Source: Candidatus Tepidiaquacellales bacterium UBA2330
GTDB taxonomy: Bacteria; Bacteroidota; Ignavibacteria; Tepidaquicellales; Tepidaquicellaceae
DNA length: 64,000 bases
Direction of reading: 5' to 3'
NCBI GenBank assembly: GCA_002344965.1
Contig: DDUU01000003.1
Coordinates: forward strand, 186,484-250,483
Below, in pieces: positions 10,374 to 19,496 of this stretch. Each line of letters starts with the position of its first letter. Position 1 is the stretch's first letter. The position numbers and the translations under genes are program-made. Below the pieces are notes generated by a model. That model had not been told where the DNA came from. It did no database searches and was given only the letters and a program-made list of their open reading frames with translations.

Positions 10374-11384
10374 ACGGAGAGTATAAAAAAGTACGGAATA
10401 TTTGTAATTCCTCTTACTTTTATAATTGTATTATTATTTTATTCTTTCAAGGAATCTCAATTGTATTCAGAGTCTTACGGAGTAAGATCTGAAATTATCA
10501 AAAGTAATAATGATGAGGTTGTTTCTCCTTCTTCTCAGAAAAAAATTAAAATTGAAGAGCTTGATAATATTTTCTCCAGAAGATCTTTCAACAATAACAT
10601 TTATATCGAAAGTATGCTCAAGGACTGGAATACTCTTTTTGATTTGTTTGCATCCAATGCAAATTTCAAGCAGCAGGCGAAAAATTTAAATGTAAAGGAC
10701 CTGGAGCGGATTACGGAAAAAGTACAGTTTGTCAGTAAAGAATTCAAACTCGGTAACGTTGAAAATCTTGTTAAGGAACTTGGAGATATTATTACGAGAG
10801 AATGTAATTTTTATAAACTCGACTGGCGCATTGTACTTGCCATCATAAGACAGGAATCTTATTTCAATGCTAATGCCCGATCACATGCCGGAGCATTCGG
10901 TTTAATGCAGATAATGCCCAGGACCGGAGAGGGACTTCAGAATGAATTAAAACTTGAGGAAACTCAGACGCCTGTAAATAATCTTATCGCAGGTATTTAT
11001 TATTATGCATCACTTGTATCACAGTTCAGGGAATTTGGCGACGAAAAATATAAATTCGCGCTAGCAGCATACAACGCCGGACTTGGAAGAGTAATTGATG
11101 CTATGACAATTACAGCACATTTTGAAAAAGATTACAGACAGTGGGACAATGTGAAAGAGGCATACCCTTTTCTTGCTTCAAAGGAAGATTCAGTTCATGC
11201 GCTTGTATGGCCTGAATCGAAAAGACCTCCTTACGGAACACTTGATAACTGGAAAGAGCCGTATAATTATGTTAACAGCATTATGTTCTATTATGAATCT
11301 TATAAGAAAATGTATGAAAGCAATTTAGAGGAACCAAAGAAAACTGAAACTCCTAAAAAATCAAGTAAAAAGAAAAAATCATGA
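10374..11384 (+). CDS. Membrane-anchored lytic transglycosylase (SLT domain), apparent ACG start
   Basis: A peptidoglycan-cleaving lytic transglycosylase. The SLT fold is clear: IIRQESYFNANARSHAGA with the catalytic Glu, FGLMQIMPRTG, then ALAAYNAGLGRV. A TTG at 10461 is available, but the frame upstream encodes a membrane anchor (GIFVIPLTFIIVLLFYS), so the true start lies earlier. No ATG, GTG or TTG is in frame there. An ACG at 10374 in the context ATCTTACGGAGAG gives MESIKKYGIF and a 336-residue protein; the same CTTACGGA context precedes pstC. The C-terminus is Lys-rich (KKSSKKKKS). It overlaps the next gene by 4 bases. The domain is certain; the start is inferred. Confidence 0.85.
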   Translation, partial: TESIKKYGIFVIPLTFIIVLLFYSFKESQLYSESYGVRSEIIKSNNDEVVSPSSQKKIKIEELDNIFSRRSFNNNIYIESMLKDWNTLFDLFASNANFKQQAKNLNVKDLERITEKVQFVSKEFKLGNVENLVKELGDIITRECNFYKLDWRIVLAIIRQESYFNANARSHAGAFGLMQIMPRTGEGLQNELKLEETQTPVNNLIAGIYYYASLVSQFREFGDEKYKFALAAYNAGLGRVIDAMTITAHFEKDYRQWDNVKEAYPFLASKEDSVHALVWPESKRPPYGTLDNWKEPYNYVNSIMFYYESYKKMYESNLEEPKKTETPKKSSKKKKS

Positions 11385-12565
11385 ACAGCAGCATTACAGA
11401 GTCTGTCTCCCTGTTTGAGGATATTCAAACCATAGAAGATGCGAGAAATCTTTTCCCTGTTACAAAATCATGTACATACCTTGACTCCGCTCATTATTCA
11501 CAATATTCTATGGAAACAAGAAGAAGACTTTTTGATTTTATAGATGAGTTTACTTTTACAAATAAAAACCTGAGTCTTGTAAACATTCGTTTGGCTGATC
11601 AGCTGAAAACATTATGCGCGCAGATTATAGATGCTGATAAGGATGAGATTATTATTACAGGAAGCACTACGCACGGGCTGAATATTTTTGCAAACGGAAT
11701 AAAACTTGAGCGGGGTGATAAAGTCGCATACGCCGATTCTGAATTTCCGGCAATAGTATATCCCTGGATGAATCAGTATAAACTCAAAGGCATAGAAAAT
11801 GTTATGATACCTTCTGACAGAGGAAAAATCAAGACAGAGGATATTGAAAAAACAATTAAGGAAAACAAAATAAAAGTGCTTACAATAAGTTCTGTTGAGT
11901 TTCTCGGTTTCAGAAATGACCTGAATAAAATCGGAAAAATCTGCAGAGAGAATAACTGTTATTTTGTAGTGGATGCAATACAGGGAATGGGAGTATGTCC
12001 TTTGGATGTAAAAGAATCCGGAATAGATTTCATTTCCGCAGGTTCGCAGAAATGGATGATGGCTCCGGCCGGAATAGGCTTTGCATACATCTCTGACAGA
12101 ATCAGGGAAAATGTGAATCCCACGTATGTTGCAACTTCCAGTATTGAATACGATTTCAAGAATTTTCTAGATTACAAACTTAATTTTAAAAAAGACGGTA
12201 ATGCATATGAAAATTCCACTCCAAATACACTTGGTATGATCGGATTAATTTCTTCTCTGGAATTGTTTTTAAAACTCGGAGTGAAAAATATCTTTGATCA
12301 TATAATCGGTCTGCAGGATATTTTTATAAATGAAATTAAAGATACTGAATTTAAAATTGAATCAGATCTGAATTCTGATCACAGATCAAACATACTTTTA
12401 TTTTCACATAATGACAAATCCAGAAATGAAGAAGCGCATAAGTATCTTGAGAGATTAAATATTTTTATAGCGCTTCGCGAGGGTTATCTGAGATTATCCG
12501 CACACTTGTTTAATAATTCAGAAGATATAAAAACTATTACAGAAGCTTTAAAAGATTTTAAGTAA
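11381..12565 (+). CDS. Class V aminotransferase (PLP-dependent, cysteine desulfurase-like fold)
   Basis: A 394-residue fold-type I PLP enzyme. The Schiff-base lysine is K224 in ISAGSQKWMMAPAGIGF, and FVVDAIQGMGVCPLD supplies the PLP-ring Asp about 20 residues earlier. The pattern, including YLDSAHYSQYS near the N-terminus, resembles isopenicillin-N-epimerase/SufS-like members, but I do not see the SufS active-site Cys loop, so sulfur mobilisation is not supported. The substrate is unknown. The ATG overlaps the transglycosylase stop (ATGA), so the two are translationally coupled. Confidence 0.85.
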   Translation: MNSSITESVSLFEDIQTIEDARNLFPVTKSCTYLDSAHYSQYSMETRRRLFDFIDEFTFTNKNLSLVNIRLADQLKTLCAQIIDADKDEIIITGSTTHGLNIFANGIKLERGDKVAYADSEFPAIVYPWMNQYKLKGIENVMIPSDRGKIKTEDIEKTIKENKIKVLTISSVEFLGFRNDLNKIGKICRENNCYFVVDAIQGMGVCPLDVKESGIDFISAGSQKWMMAPAGIGFAYISDRIRENVNPTYVATSSIEYDFKNFLDYKLNFKKDGNAYENSTPNTLGMIGLISSLELFLKLGVKNIFDHIIGLQDIFINEIKDTEFKIESDLNSDHRSNILLFSHNDKSRNEEAHKYLERLNIFIALREGYLRLSAHLFNNSEDIKTITEALKDFK

Positions 12566-12860
12566 AATCTTCAGGTTTTTAATAAATGCAGTAACGGATT
12601 TTTAAATTTATAAAATCTCTCCTGAATAGTTCAAAGCCGTTATACTTACCTTATTATTTCTTTTACAACATTTCATTAATGAAATTTTTTATTTTGAAAA
12701 TGCATTTTCTGTCAATAATTTATTATACAGTAATTTTTTTAGAAATTTTTTAAAAAATTATTATATTTTTAAAATTACTTTTCAAAATTCAAAAATAAAT
12801 TGACTATCCGCATTAATATTCATAATTTGTTTAATCCCAAAACATAAGGAGGTTGTCTTC
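12566..12860. other. Noncoding gap before the HNH gene
   Basis: About 295 bases, very AT-rich. A weak inverted pair TAACGG...CCGTTA lies at its left side, without a T-tract that would make a convincing terminator. A perfect Shine-Dalgarno AAGGAGG sits at 12846-12852 just before the HNH gene. No RNA gene seen. Confidence 0.5.
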
Positions 12861-12867
12861 CACGATC

Positions 12868-13403
12868 ATGATAATAAAAATATATTTAACCGCCGGTTTA
12901 ACAATTTAAACGGTAAAGTTCTGGTTCTTAATCAAAATTACGAACCACTGACAATTTGCAATGTACGCAGAGCGATAATATTAATATATTTAGGTAAAGC
13001 GGAAACAATTTACTGCCTGGAAGAAAAAAAGATTATAAGCGTAAACCGAAGTTTTGAATATCCGAGTATTGTCAGACTTGTATTTTTTGTACGTGTACCT
13101 TTTAAAAAAATAATATTGTCAAGAAAAAATATTTTAAGAAGGGATAATCACAGATGTCAGTATTGCGGCGTAACTTCAAATCTGACCGTAGATCATGTAT
13201 TGCCGAAATCAAGAGGAGGCGAGGACAGCTGGGAAAATCTTACAACTGCCTGTATAAAATGTAATAATAAGAAAGGCAACCGAACTCCTGAAGAAGCTAA
13301 ATTTGAATTGATGAATATCCCTAAAAGACCTTCTCATATTACTTTTATTAAAAATTTTGCGGGCAGAATCGATGATGGATGGAAACCGTATTTATATATG
13401 TAA
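12868..13403 (+). CDS. HNH endonuclease, start unresolved
   Basis: An HNH nuclease. The zinc/HNH core is RRDNHRCQYCGV..LTVDHVLPKSRGGEDSWENLTTACIKCNNKKGNRTP, with two CxxC pairs and the catalytic DH. The first ATG/GTG/TTG in frame is TTG 13116, but the frame is open back to 12804 and encodes the typical family N-terminus NGKVLVLNQNYEPLTICNVR from 12909, so 13116 is not the start. A strong AAGGAGG lies at 12846-12852 with ACG 12862 and ATG 12868 downstream, both one frame off. One more A in the A5 run at 12876-12880 would join that ATG to the HNH frame. The product is confident; the start may reflect an indel in the assembly or in the genome. Confidence 0.75.
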
Positions 13404-13627
13404 AGGGAATACGTGAATTGTTTTGTTTTCGTTATACAGTTTACGGAACGGCAGTTGTTTGAACATATTATATTAAAATAATTTATTCTATACTGATTAT
13501 AATTTATAGTAAAACAGTAAAAATATTTACAAACAAAATTTTTTGAATTTTTTAAAATATTCTCTGTTCAGTTTATACTTTATAATTCTTATCTGTTATT
13601 AAATCTATTTAACAAATTAATTTTCTT

Positions 13628-15121
13628 ATGCTAAAGTATCAACTGTATATTAACGGTGAGTTTTGTGATTCTGAAGACGGTCAGACATTTAAGGCAACTG
13701 ATCCTGCCAACGGAGAAGTTATTGCCGAAATATCAAAGGCAGGAATTTCGGATACAAAGAAGGCGGTAGCAGCAGCAAGAAAAGCATTTGACAGCGGAGT
13801 CTGGAGCGGACTTTCCGGAGATGAAAGATCACGAATATTGAAACAGCTCGTGGATAAGATCAATGAGAATGCAGAAAAACTTACGGAACTGGAAGTTAAA
13901 GATTCCGGATCTACAGTCAGGAAAGCCGGCGAAGATATTTTTCTTTCAGCTAAAAGCTTAAATTATTTTTCAAAGACAGCTGCATTAAATTTTAATGAAG
14001 AAATTTCCGGACTTTCAAAAGAAGGCGTCAGTAAAAATATTATCCTTTATGAGCCGGTTGGAGTTTGCGCACTGATTATTCCGTGGAATTTTCCTTTGAA
14101 AATGGCAATTTGGAAATTAGGTCCCGCGCTTGCGGCAGGCAATACAGTTATTCTGAAACCTGCTATGGAAACATCAGTAACTGCATGTGAACTTGCAAAA
14201 CTAATAAGCGAAACTGAAATTCCAAAAGGTGTTGTTAATATTATAACCGGCAGCGGAAGTATAATCGGGACAGAGCTTGTTACAAATCCCGATGTGGATA
14301 AAGTCGGATTTACGGGTTCTACGGAAGTCGGAAAAATTATCATGCAGAATGCTTCTTCAAATCTGAAAAAAATCACCCTTGAGTGCGGAGGAAAATCTGC
14401 AAACATAGTGCTTGATGACGCGGATATTGAAATGAGCATTGACGGAGCGATTTATGCTGCATTTTATCATCAAGGTCAGTGCTGCGAAGGTGGCACAAGA
14501 CTTTTGCTTCATGAAAAAATTTACGATAAATTTATAGCAGGTCTGAAAGAGAAAATAGAGAAAATGAAGATAGGTGATCCGTCTGATAAATCAATTACTG
14601 TCGGTCCGGTAGTAAATCAGGATCAGTTTGACACCGTTATGAAATACATCAAAACAGGAATTGATGAAGGAGCTGAAATACTAACGGGTGGCAAACAATT
14701 CGGAAGTAAAGGATTATTCATAGAGCCAACTGTTTTTGTCAATGTAGATAATAAAATGAAAATTGCTCAGGAAGAAATTTTCGGACCTGTGCTTGCAGTA
14801 ATAAAATTCAAAGATGATGATGAAGCGGTATCTGTCGCAAACGATTCAATTTTCGGATTAGCAGGAGCGGTATGGTCAGGTAATGACGACAGAGCTCTTG
14901 CCGTTGCTGACAGACTCCGCGCCGGTACAGTATGGATAAATGAATATCACTTGTTAAGTGACAGAGCTCCGTTCGGCGGATATAAACAAAGCGGTATAGG
15001 AAGAGAGTTTGGCACTGAAGGAATGAAGGAATATATGGAGTCAAAGCATATTCACATAGATGAAATAAAAGACAGATCCAAAAAACCATGGTACAGAACT
15101 GTTGTTCCCAAAGACAGTTAA
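13628..15121 (+). CDS. NAD(P)-dependent aldehyde dehydrogenase
   Basis: A 497-residue ALDH superfamily enzyme oxidising aldehydes to acids in the cytoplasm. Signatures visible: PWNFPLKMAIWKLGPALAAG (cofactor domain), GFTGSTEVGK, the catalytic Glu in TLECGGKSANIV (about residue 252), the nucleophilic Cys region YHQGQCCEGGTRLL (about 285), and EEIFGPVLAVIKF. ATG at 13628 matches the family N-terminus (QLYINGEFCDSEDGQTF). Length is standard. It stands alone with 224 bases upstream and 27 bases to the next gene. Substrate cannot be assigned from sequence; it is most like betaine/phenylacetaldehyde/retinal-type ALDHs. Confidence 0.92.
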   Translation: MLKYQLYINGEFCDSEDGQTFKATDPANGEVIAEISKAGISDTKKAVAAARKAFDSGVWSGLSGDERSRILKQLVDKINENAEKLTELEVKDSGSTVRKAGEDIFLSAKSLNYFSKTAALNFNEEISGLSKEGVSKNIILYEPVGVCALIIPWNFPLKMAIWKLGPALAAGNTVILKPAMETSVTACELAKLISETEIPKGVVNIITGSGSIIGTELVTNPDVDKVGFTGSTEVGKIIMQNASSNLKKITLECGGKSANIVLDDADIEMSIDGAIYAAFYHQGQCCEGGTRLLLHEKIYDKFIAGLKEKIEKMKIGDPSDKSITVGPVVNQDQFDTVMKYIKTGIDEGAEILTGGKQFGSKGLFIEPTVFVNVDNKMKIAQEEIFGPVLAVIKFKDDDEAVSVANDSIFGLAGAVWSGNDDRALAVADRLRAGTVWINEYHLLSDRAPFGGYKQSGIGREFGTEGMKEYMESKHIHIDEIKDRSKKPWYRTVVPKDS

Positions 15122-15148
15122 TATTTTTTAAATTAACATAAATCCGGA

Positions 15149-15697
15149 TTGTATAAAAATATAATAAAGGGTAAAAAATGTTCTTTGATAAGATTCATCG
15201 GCTCTGATGATGCATTAGTCGATATGATGCATAAAATTTTTAATGATGATGAACTTCAGGAATTTCTGAATCCCGAGTATCTAAATTTTAAAACAAAGCC
15301 TCAGATCAGAAAATGGCTGAAATCAAAATATTCAAATCCTGTAGAGATATGGTATGTGATTAAACATAAAAATGATTATGCCGGATACATTTGTTACAAA
15401 TGGAGAAAGCATTATGATGAAGCCTGCGAAGTATCTACTGCACTTGAAAAAAATTTCAGAGGGCTTGACCTGGGTTTCGAATCATCAAAACTTCTGTTTG
15501 ATCATTTACGCAATTCGAATAAATTTAAATACATCGTTGCTTACGTTCATAAGAAAAATAAAATAGCTGAAAATAATCTTAAAAAACTCGGGCTTAAAAA
15601 AAATAACGCACTTCAGAAAATAGTGACAAAGGAGTTTTATGATTCAGACGGCAGTGACAGCGTGTATAATATGTATTTAATAAAGACAGTTAAATAA
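15149..15697 (+). CDS. GNAT family N-acetyltransferase
   Basis: A 182-residue GNAT-like protein from TTG 15149. Recognisable parts are a central beta stretch VIKHKNDYAGYICYKWR, followed by EVSTALEKNFRGLDLGFESSKLL (acetyl-CoA loop equivalent of a RimJ-type protein) and VAYVHKKNKIAENNLKKLGL, the usual C-terminal 'N..A...LEKLG' motif. Substrate unknown. It follows the aldehyde dehydrogenase by 27 bases and may be cotranscribed. Confidence 0.7.
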   Translation: MYKNIIKGKKCSLIRFIGSDDALVDMMHKIFNDDELQEFLNPEYLNFKTKPQIRKWLKSKYSNPVEIWYVIKHKNDYAGYICYKWRKHYDEACEVSTALEKNFRGLDLGFESSKLLFDHLRNSNKFKYIVAYVHKKNKIAENNLKKLGLKKNNALQKIVTKEFYDSDGSDSVYNMYLIKTVK

Positions 15698-15964
15698 TAT
15701 ACGGAATTTTCCTTCCAGCAATTATCAATTTTTGTATAATATTCTCACCGGTGTTTTTACCTAAAATAAAACAAGCCTCCGGTAAATCTCTAAAAATATT
15801 TTTTCAAATTAACGGGTATTAAGACTTAAATATAAAATTAGCAATAACTATATTGCATTTATTAAAAAACGAGTGTTAAGATTTAATTATTTTTAGAATC
15901 TAAATTCACAACTGAGAATTATTAAATCCAAATTTGAAAATATTGAAATTAAATTAATTCTAAT

Positions 15965-17518
15965 TTGAATAATATTTTATCTATTCTGATTTTTTTACCT
16001 TTATTGCTTTCGATACCTATTTTGTTTTTCAGAAAAGAAAGCGAAACATTAATTAAAAGTTACGCATTTATTGTTTCGCTAATTCCTCTCAGTATCGCTG
16101 CATATCTTTTCTTTGCGTTCAATCCGGCAAATCCTGAATATCAGTTCGTAGAAAAGTTTCAGTGGATAAGTATATCGAATACGTTTTATTTTCTGGGTAT
16201 AGACGGGATTTCGATGTTACTTATACTTATGTCAGCATTTATATTCCCGCTGAGCATACTTGCATCCTGGACATCAATAAAGAAAAATATAAAGCAATTT
16301 TATTTTCTGATACTGCTTTTGGATGCAGGGCTTATAGGTGTGTTTTCATCGCTTGATCTGATTCTGTTTTATATTTTTTGGGAATTCATACTTATCCCAA
16401 TGTATTTTATGATAGGATTCTGGGGAGCGGAAGACAGGATTTATGCATCAGTTAAATTTTTTCTTTACACAATGTTCGGCAGTCTTCTGATGCTAATTGG
16501 AATTATCTGGCTCGGATTTCAGTGTCAGCCGCTGTTAGGACAATTTACGACTGATCTTACTTTGCTTACCAGGGCATCATACGCACTGGATCTGAATATT
16601 CAGATATATCTATTCATTTTATTCACTTTAAGTTTTTTAATAAAAGTCCCATTGTTTCCTTTTCATACATGGCTTCCGGATGCTCACGTTCAGGCGCCGA
16701 CGGCGGGAAGCGTTATACTAGCAGCGGTACTTTTAAAAATGGGTACTTACGGATTATTAAGATTTTCACTTCCGCTTTTCCCTTCGGCTTTTGTCGAGCT
16801 CACGCCTTATATCGCAACTCTTGCAGTGATAGGAATTGTCTATGGTGCTCTGCTTTCAATTGTACAGAAAGATATTAAAAAACTTGTTGCATATTCTTCA
16901 GTATCACACCTAGGTTTTATTGTGCTTGGCACATTTGCGCTTACAGACGTTGCACTTCAGGGAAGTATAATTCAGATGATAAATCACGGACTTTCCACCG
17001 GAGCTTTATTTATGATAGTGGGAGTGCTCTATGAAAGAAGGCATACAAAGAAGATAGCAGACTTCGGCGGGATAATGAAAGTGATGCCGGTATTTTCAGT
17101 TATATTCATGATAGTATTATTTTCATCTGTTGGTTTACCCGGACTTAATGGATTTGTCGGAGAGTTTTTAATTCTGCTCGGTTCATTTTATTCCTCCAAT
17201 CTGGGAACAAATGCGTATTCAATAGTTTCGACAACAGCGGTAATACTTGCTGCAGTATATCTGCTTTGGATGTTTCAGAGAGTGATGCTCGGACCTATTG
17301 AAAAGGAAGAAAATAAAAATTTACCCGATCTGACGAAAAGAGAATTGTTTTCATTTCTGCCAATTATAGTTTTTATTGTTTGGATCGGTGTTCATCCGAA
17401 TACATTTCTATCCAAAACAGAAACCAGCGTGAAAAAGATAATAGAGAATTTCAATGCATCGCAAAAAAATTTCGGGAAAGGAAATCCGGAGTTTAAAGAT
17501 CTTACAAATAATAAATAA
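15965..17518 (+). CDS. nuoM: NADH-quinone oxidoreductase subunit M (complex I antiporter-like)
   Basis: A 517-residue polytopic membrane protein, subunit 4 of respiratory complex I, which carries one proton pathway. Seen: FYFLGIDGISMLLILMSAFIFPL, the transmembrane Glu in FYIFWEFILIPMYFMIGFWG, the Lys-bearing broken helix region FPFHTWLPDAHVQAPTAGS and LLKMGTYGLLRF, KDIKKLVAYSSVSHLGF, and FNASQ-type polar C-terminus. The start is TTG 15965. No other nuo gene flanks it; usually nuoL and nuoN are adjacent. A strong terminator follows, so it seems monocistronic. A Mrp/hydrogenase subunit is an alternative but the motifs fit NuoM best. Confidence 0.9.
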   Translation: MNNILSILIFLPLLLSIPILFFRKESETLIKSYAFIVSLIPLSIAAYLFFAFNPANPEYQFVEKFQWISISNTFYFLGIDGISMLLILMSAFIFPLSILASWTSIKKNIKQFYFLILLLDAGLIGVFSSLDLILFYIFWEFILIPMYFMIGFWGAEDRIYASVKFFLYTMFGSLLMLIGIIWLGFQCQPLLGQFTTDLTLLTRASYALDLNIQIYLFILFTLSFLIKVPLFPFHTWLPDAHVQAPTAGSVILAAVLLKMGTYGLLRFSLPLFPSAFVELTPYIATLAVIGIVYGALLSIVQKDIKKLVAYSSVSHLGFIVLGTFALTDVALQGSIIQMINHGLSTGALFMIVGVLYERRHTKKIADFGGIMKVMPVFSVIFMIVLFSSVGLPGLNGFVGEFLILLGSFYSSNLGTNAYSIVSTTAVILAAVYLLWMFQRVMLGPIEKEENKNLPDLTKRELFSFLPIIVFIVWIGVHPNTFLSKTETSVKKIIENFNASQKNFGKGNPEFKDLTNNK

Positions 17519-17537
17519 AATTTATCTGATTCAAGAC

Positions 17538-17576
17538 AAACCCTTGCTGATATAATTCGGTAAGGGTTTTTTTATT
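17538..17576 (+). terminator. Rho-independent terminator after nuoM
   Basis: Inverted pair AAACCCTT (17538-17545) and AAGGGTTT (17562-17569) followed by a T-run. It ends the nuoM transcript 20 bases after the stop. Confidence 0.8.
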
Positions 17577-18091
17577 AACTGAACAATGAAATATGAGATT
17601 CGAATCTTAATTTACAGAATAGCAGAATATTTTGAAAAGAAGAAACAATATCTGAAGAAATTCAATATCAAACATTTTCATCCGTGTAACTAAAATTGAA
17701 TTACCGGGACTTTCCGGAAAAACTGAATGACATTCTACAGCATTAATATATCCTTCAAATTTGTATTTATCTGAAGAATACGCGCAATCACAATTTTTTA
17801 TACCTGAGCTTTTCCGTCTGAATATTTAATGCATCAGATTTTCCCATTCAAAAAATTTATCATTTAAAAAATATTAGCTTTCAGAATTCTTTTCAAATTT
17901 ATTGAGAATAGATAAATAACTTAATGATAGAAATAAAGAGGTTAATAATTATCTTTGAAGAACTTTAAATAAATCAAAAAACAGACAGAAATATTAAAAT
18001 GAGTTTTTGTATACAATTAATTATTGGAAATTAAAAATCAAATTGCTTATTTTACATAAATTTTTTTTAAACGTTTAACGATCTTTATAAA
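17577..18091. other. Noncoding stretch between nuoM and the first T9SS paralogue
   Basis: About 515 AT-rich bases. The only frame of note is a 35-codon ATG frame at 17586-17693, which I cannot support as a gene. TTATTTTACATAAATT at 18047-18062 resembles the sequence upstream of ettA (TTATATTTACATAAATT) and might be promoter-related. Nothing else recognised. Confidence 0.45.
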
Positions 18092-19480
18092 ATGTCAAAA
18101 TACTTTTTAAGTATTTTTGCAATGTTATTTATTGCAAATCTCTCCTACTCTCAGTTACCAAATCAGAACACATATCTTTTTGCTCAGGTCGATGATTATA
18201 CCAGTTACTCTGCTCTCTGGGGATATAAAGCTCCGGACGGCAGGGAATATGCAATTCTCGGCTGTCAAAACGGAACATCATTTATTGATATTACAGATTC
18301 AGCTAATGTTGATGAAGTGGACTTTGTGAGCGGCGTAAGCAGCGGATGGAGAGAAATGAAAACATATTCGCATTATGCATATGTGGTATCCGAAGGCACA
18401 AACAGCAGACTTCAGATAATTAATCTTCAGTATCTTCCTGATTCAGTTTCTTTAGTTAAGACCTGGTCATATGCAGGTTATACCAAGACACACTCTATTC
18501 AGCAGGACGGTAACTACTTATTTTTGAACGGAGGAAATGCAGCCGGTTCTATCGGCGGAGTAGCTGTTATAGATGTTTCAAATCCGGAAAATCCAGTAAA
18601 ACTGGGAGAGTGGACTACTGAATATGTTCACGACTGTAGAGTTCTTAATGATACAATATGGGCTTCGAATATTTATTCCGGAAAAGTATCAATTATAAAT
18701 GCTTCAAATAAAAGCAGTCTGCAGTTTGTCAGAAATTTTCAGGCATATCCGCAACCTGTAGTTTCTACGCATAACAGCGCATTTACATCAGACAGAAAAT
18801 ATCTATATACAACGAATGAAATTTCATCACCAAACGGAAAACTTAATATCTGGAATATAGAAGATATAAATAATATCACATTTCAAAGAGAGTGGACACC
18901 AACAGGAATAACCACATCAATTGTTCATAATGTCGAAATTTACGGAAACCTGGCAGTGATTGCTCATTACAGAGCCGGAATAAGAATACTTGACATTACA
19001 AACGGAAGTAATCCGGTAGAAGTAGCATGGTACGACACATATCCTGCAAGTAACAGCGCAAGTTACAGCGGATGCTGGGGAGTGTATATGTTTCCTTCCG
19101 GAAAAATTATCGGATCTGATATGAGCAGCGGTCTTTTTGTAATTAAGACAATGAATATAATGACAGGAGTTTCAAATACTAATTTAGCAGCAAATCCGGA
19201 AAAATTCACATTAAGTCAGAATTATCCGAATCCATTTAATCCATCTACCACTATTAAGTTTGAAATAAAAGAATACTCCGATATACAACTTAGTTTATAC
19301 GACATAAGGGGAAACAGAATAGCAGAATTAATAAATGACAAAAGAGATGCTGGATCATATGAGTATATAATGGATGCTTCAAAATATAATCTTTCAAGCG
19401 GTACATATTTTTACAAACTCGAAGGACAAAATATCAAAGGAAATTTTTCAGACACTAAAAAAATGTTTTTAATAAAATAA
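18092..19480 (+). CDS. Choice-of-anchor B family protein with T9SS sorting domain (copy 1)
   Basis: A 462-residue secreted protein: signal peptide MSKYFLSIFAMLFIANLSYS, then a beta-propeller of LVIVD-like repeats (LQIINLQYLPDSVSLVKTW, VAVIDVSNPENPVKLGEW, IRILDITNGSNPVEVAWYD), then a C-terminal type A sorting domain with QNYPNPFNPSTTIKFEI and ending KKMFLIK. Such proteins pass through the T9SS and are anchored or released at the cell surface. The propeller suggests binding rather than catalysis. The next gene is a close paralogue 16 bases downstream, so this is a tandem duplication. Confidence 0.88.
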   Translation: MSKYFLSIFAMLFIANLSYSQLPNQNTYLFAQVDDYTSYSALWGYKAPDGREYAILGCQNGTSFIDITDSANVDEVDFVSGVSSGWREMKTYSHYAYVVSEGTNSRLQIINLQYLPDSVSLVKTWSYAGYTKTHSIQQDGNYLFLNGGNAAGSIGGVAVIDVSNPENPVKLGEWTTEYVHDCRVLNDTIWASNIYSGKVSIINASNKSSLQFVRNFQAYPQPVVSTHNSAFTSDRKYLYTTNEISSPNGKLNIWNIEDINNITFQREWTPTGITTSIVHNVEIYGNLAVIAHYRAGIRILDITNGSNPVEVAWYDTYPASNSASYSGCWGVYMFPSGKIIGSDMSSGLFVIKTMNIMTGVSNTNLAANPEKFTLSQNYPNPFNPSTTIKFEIKEYSDIQLSLYDIRGNRIAELINDKRDAGSYEYIMDASKYNLSSGTYFYKLEGQNIKGNFSDTKKMFLIK

Positions 19481-19496
19481 TACTCCAAATTTATAA

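Noticed and set aside
10461..10463. TTG start of the lytic transglycosylase
   Set aside because: A membrane helix and coherent coding lie in frame upstream, so this is internal.
17586..17693. 35-codon ORF after nuoM
   Set aside because: Too short, no ribosome site, no recognisable sequence.
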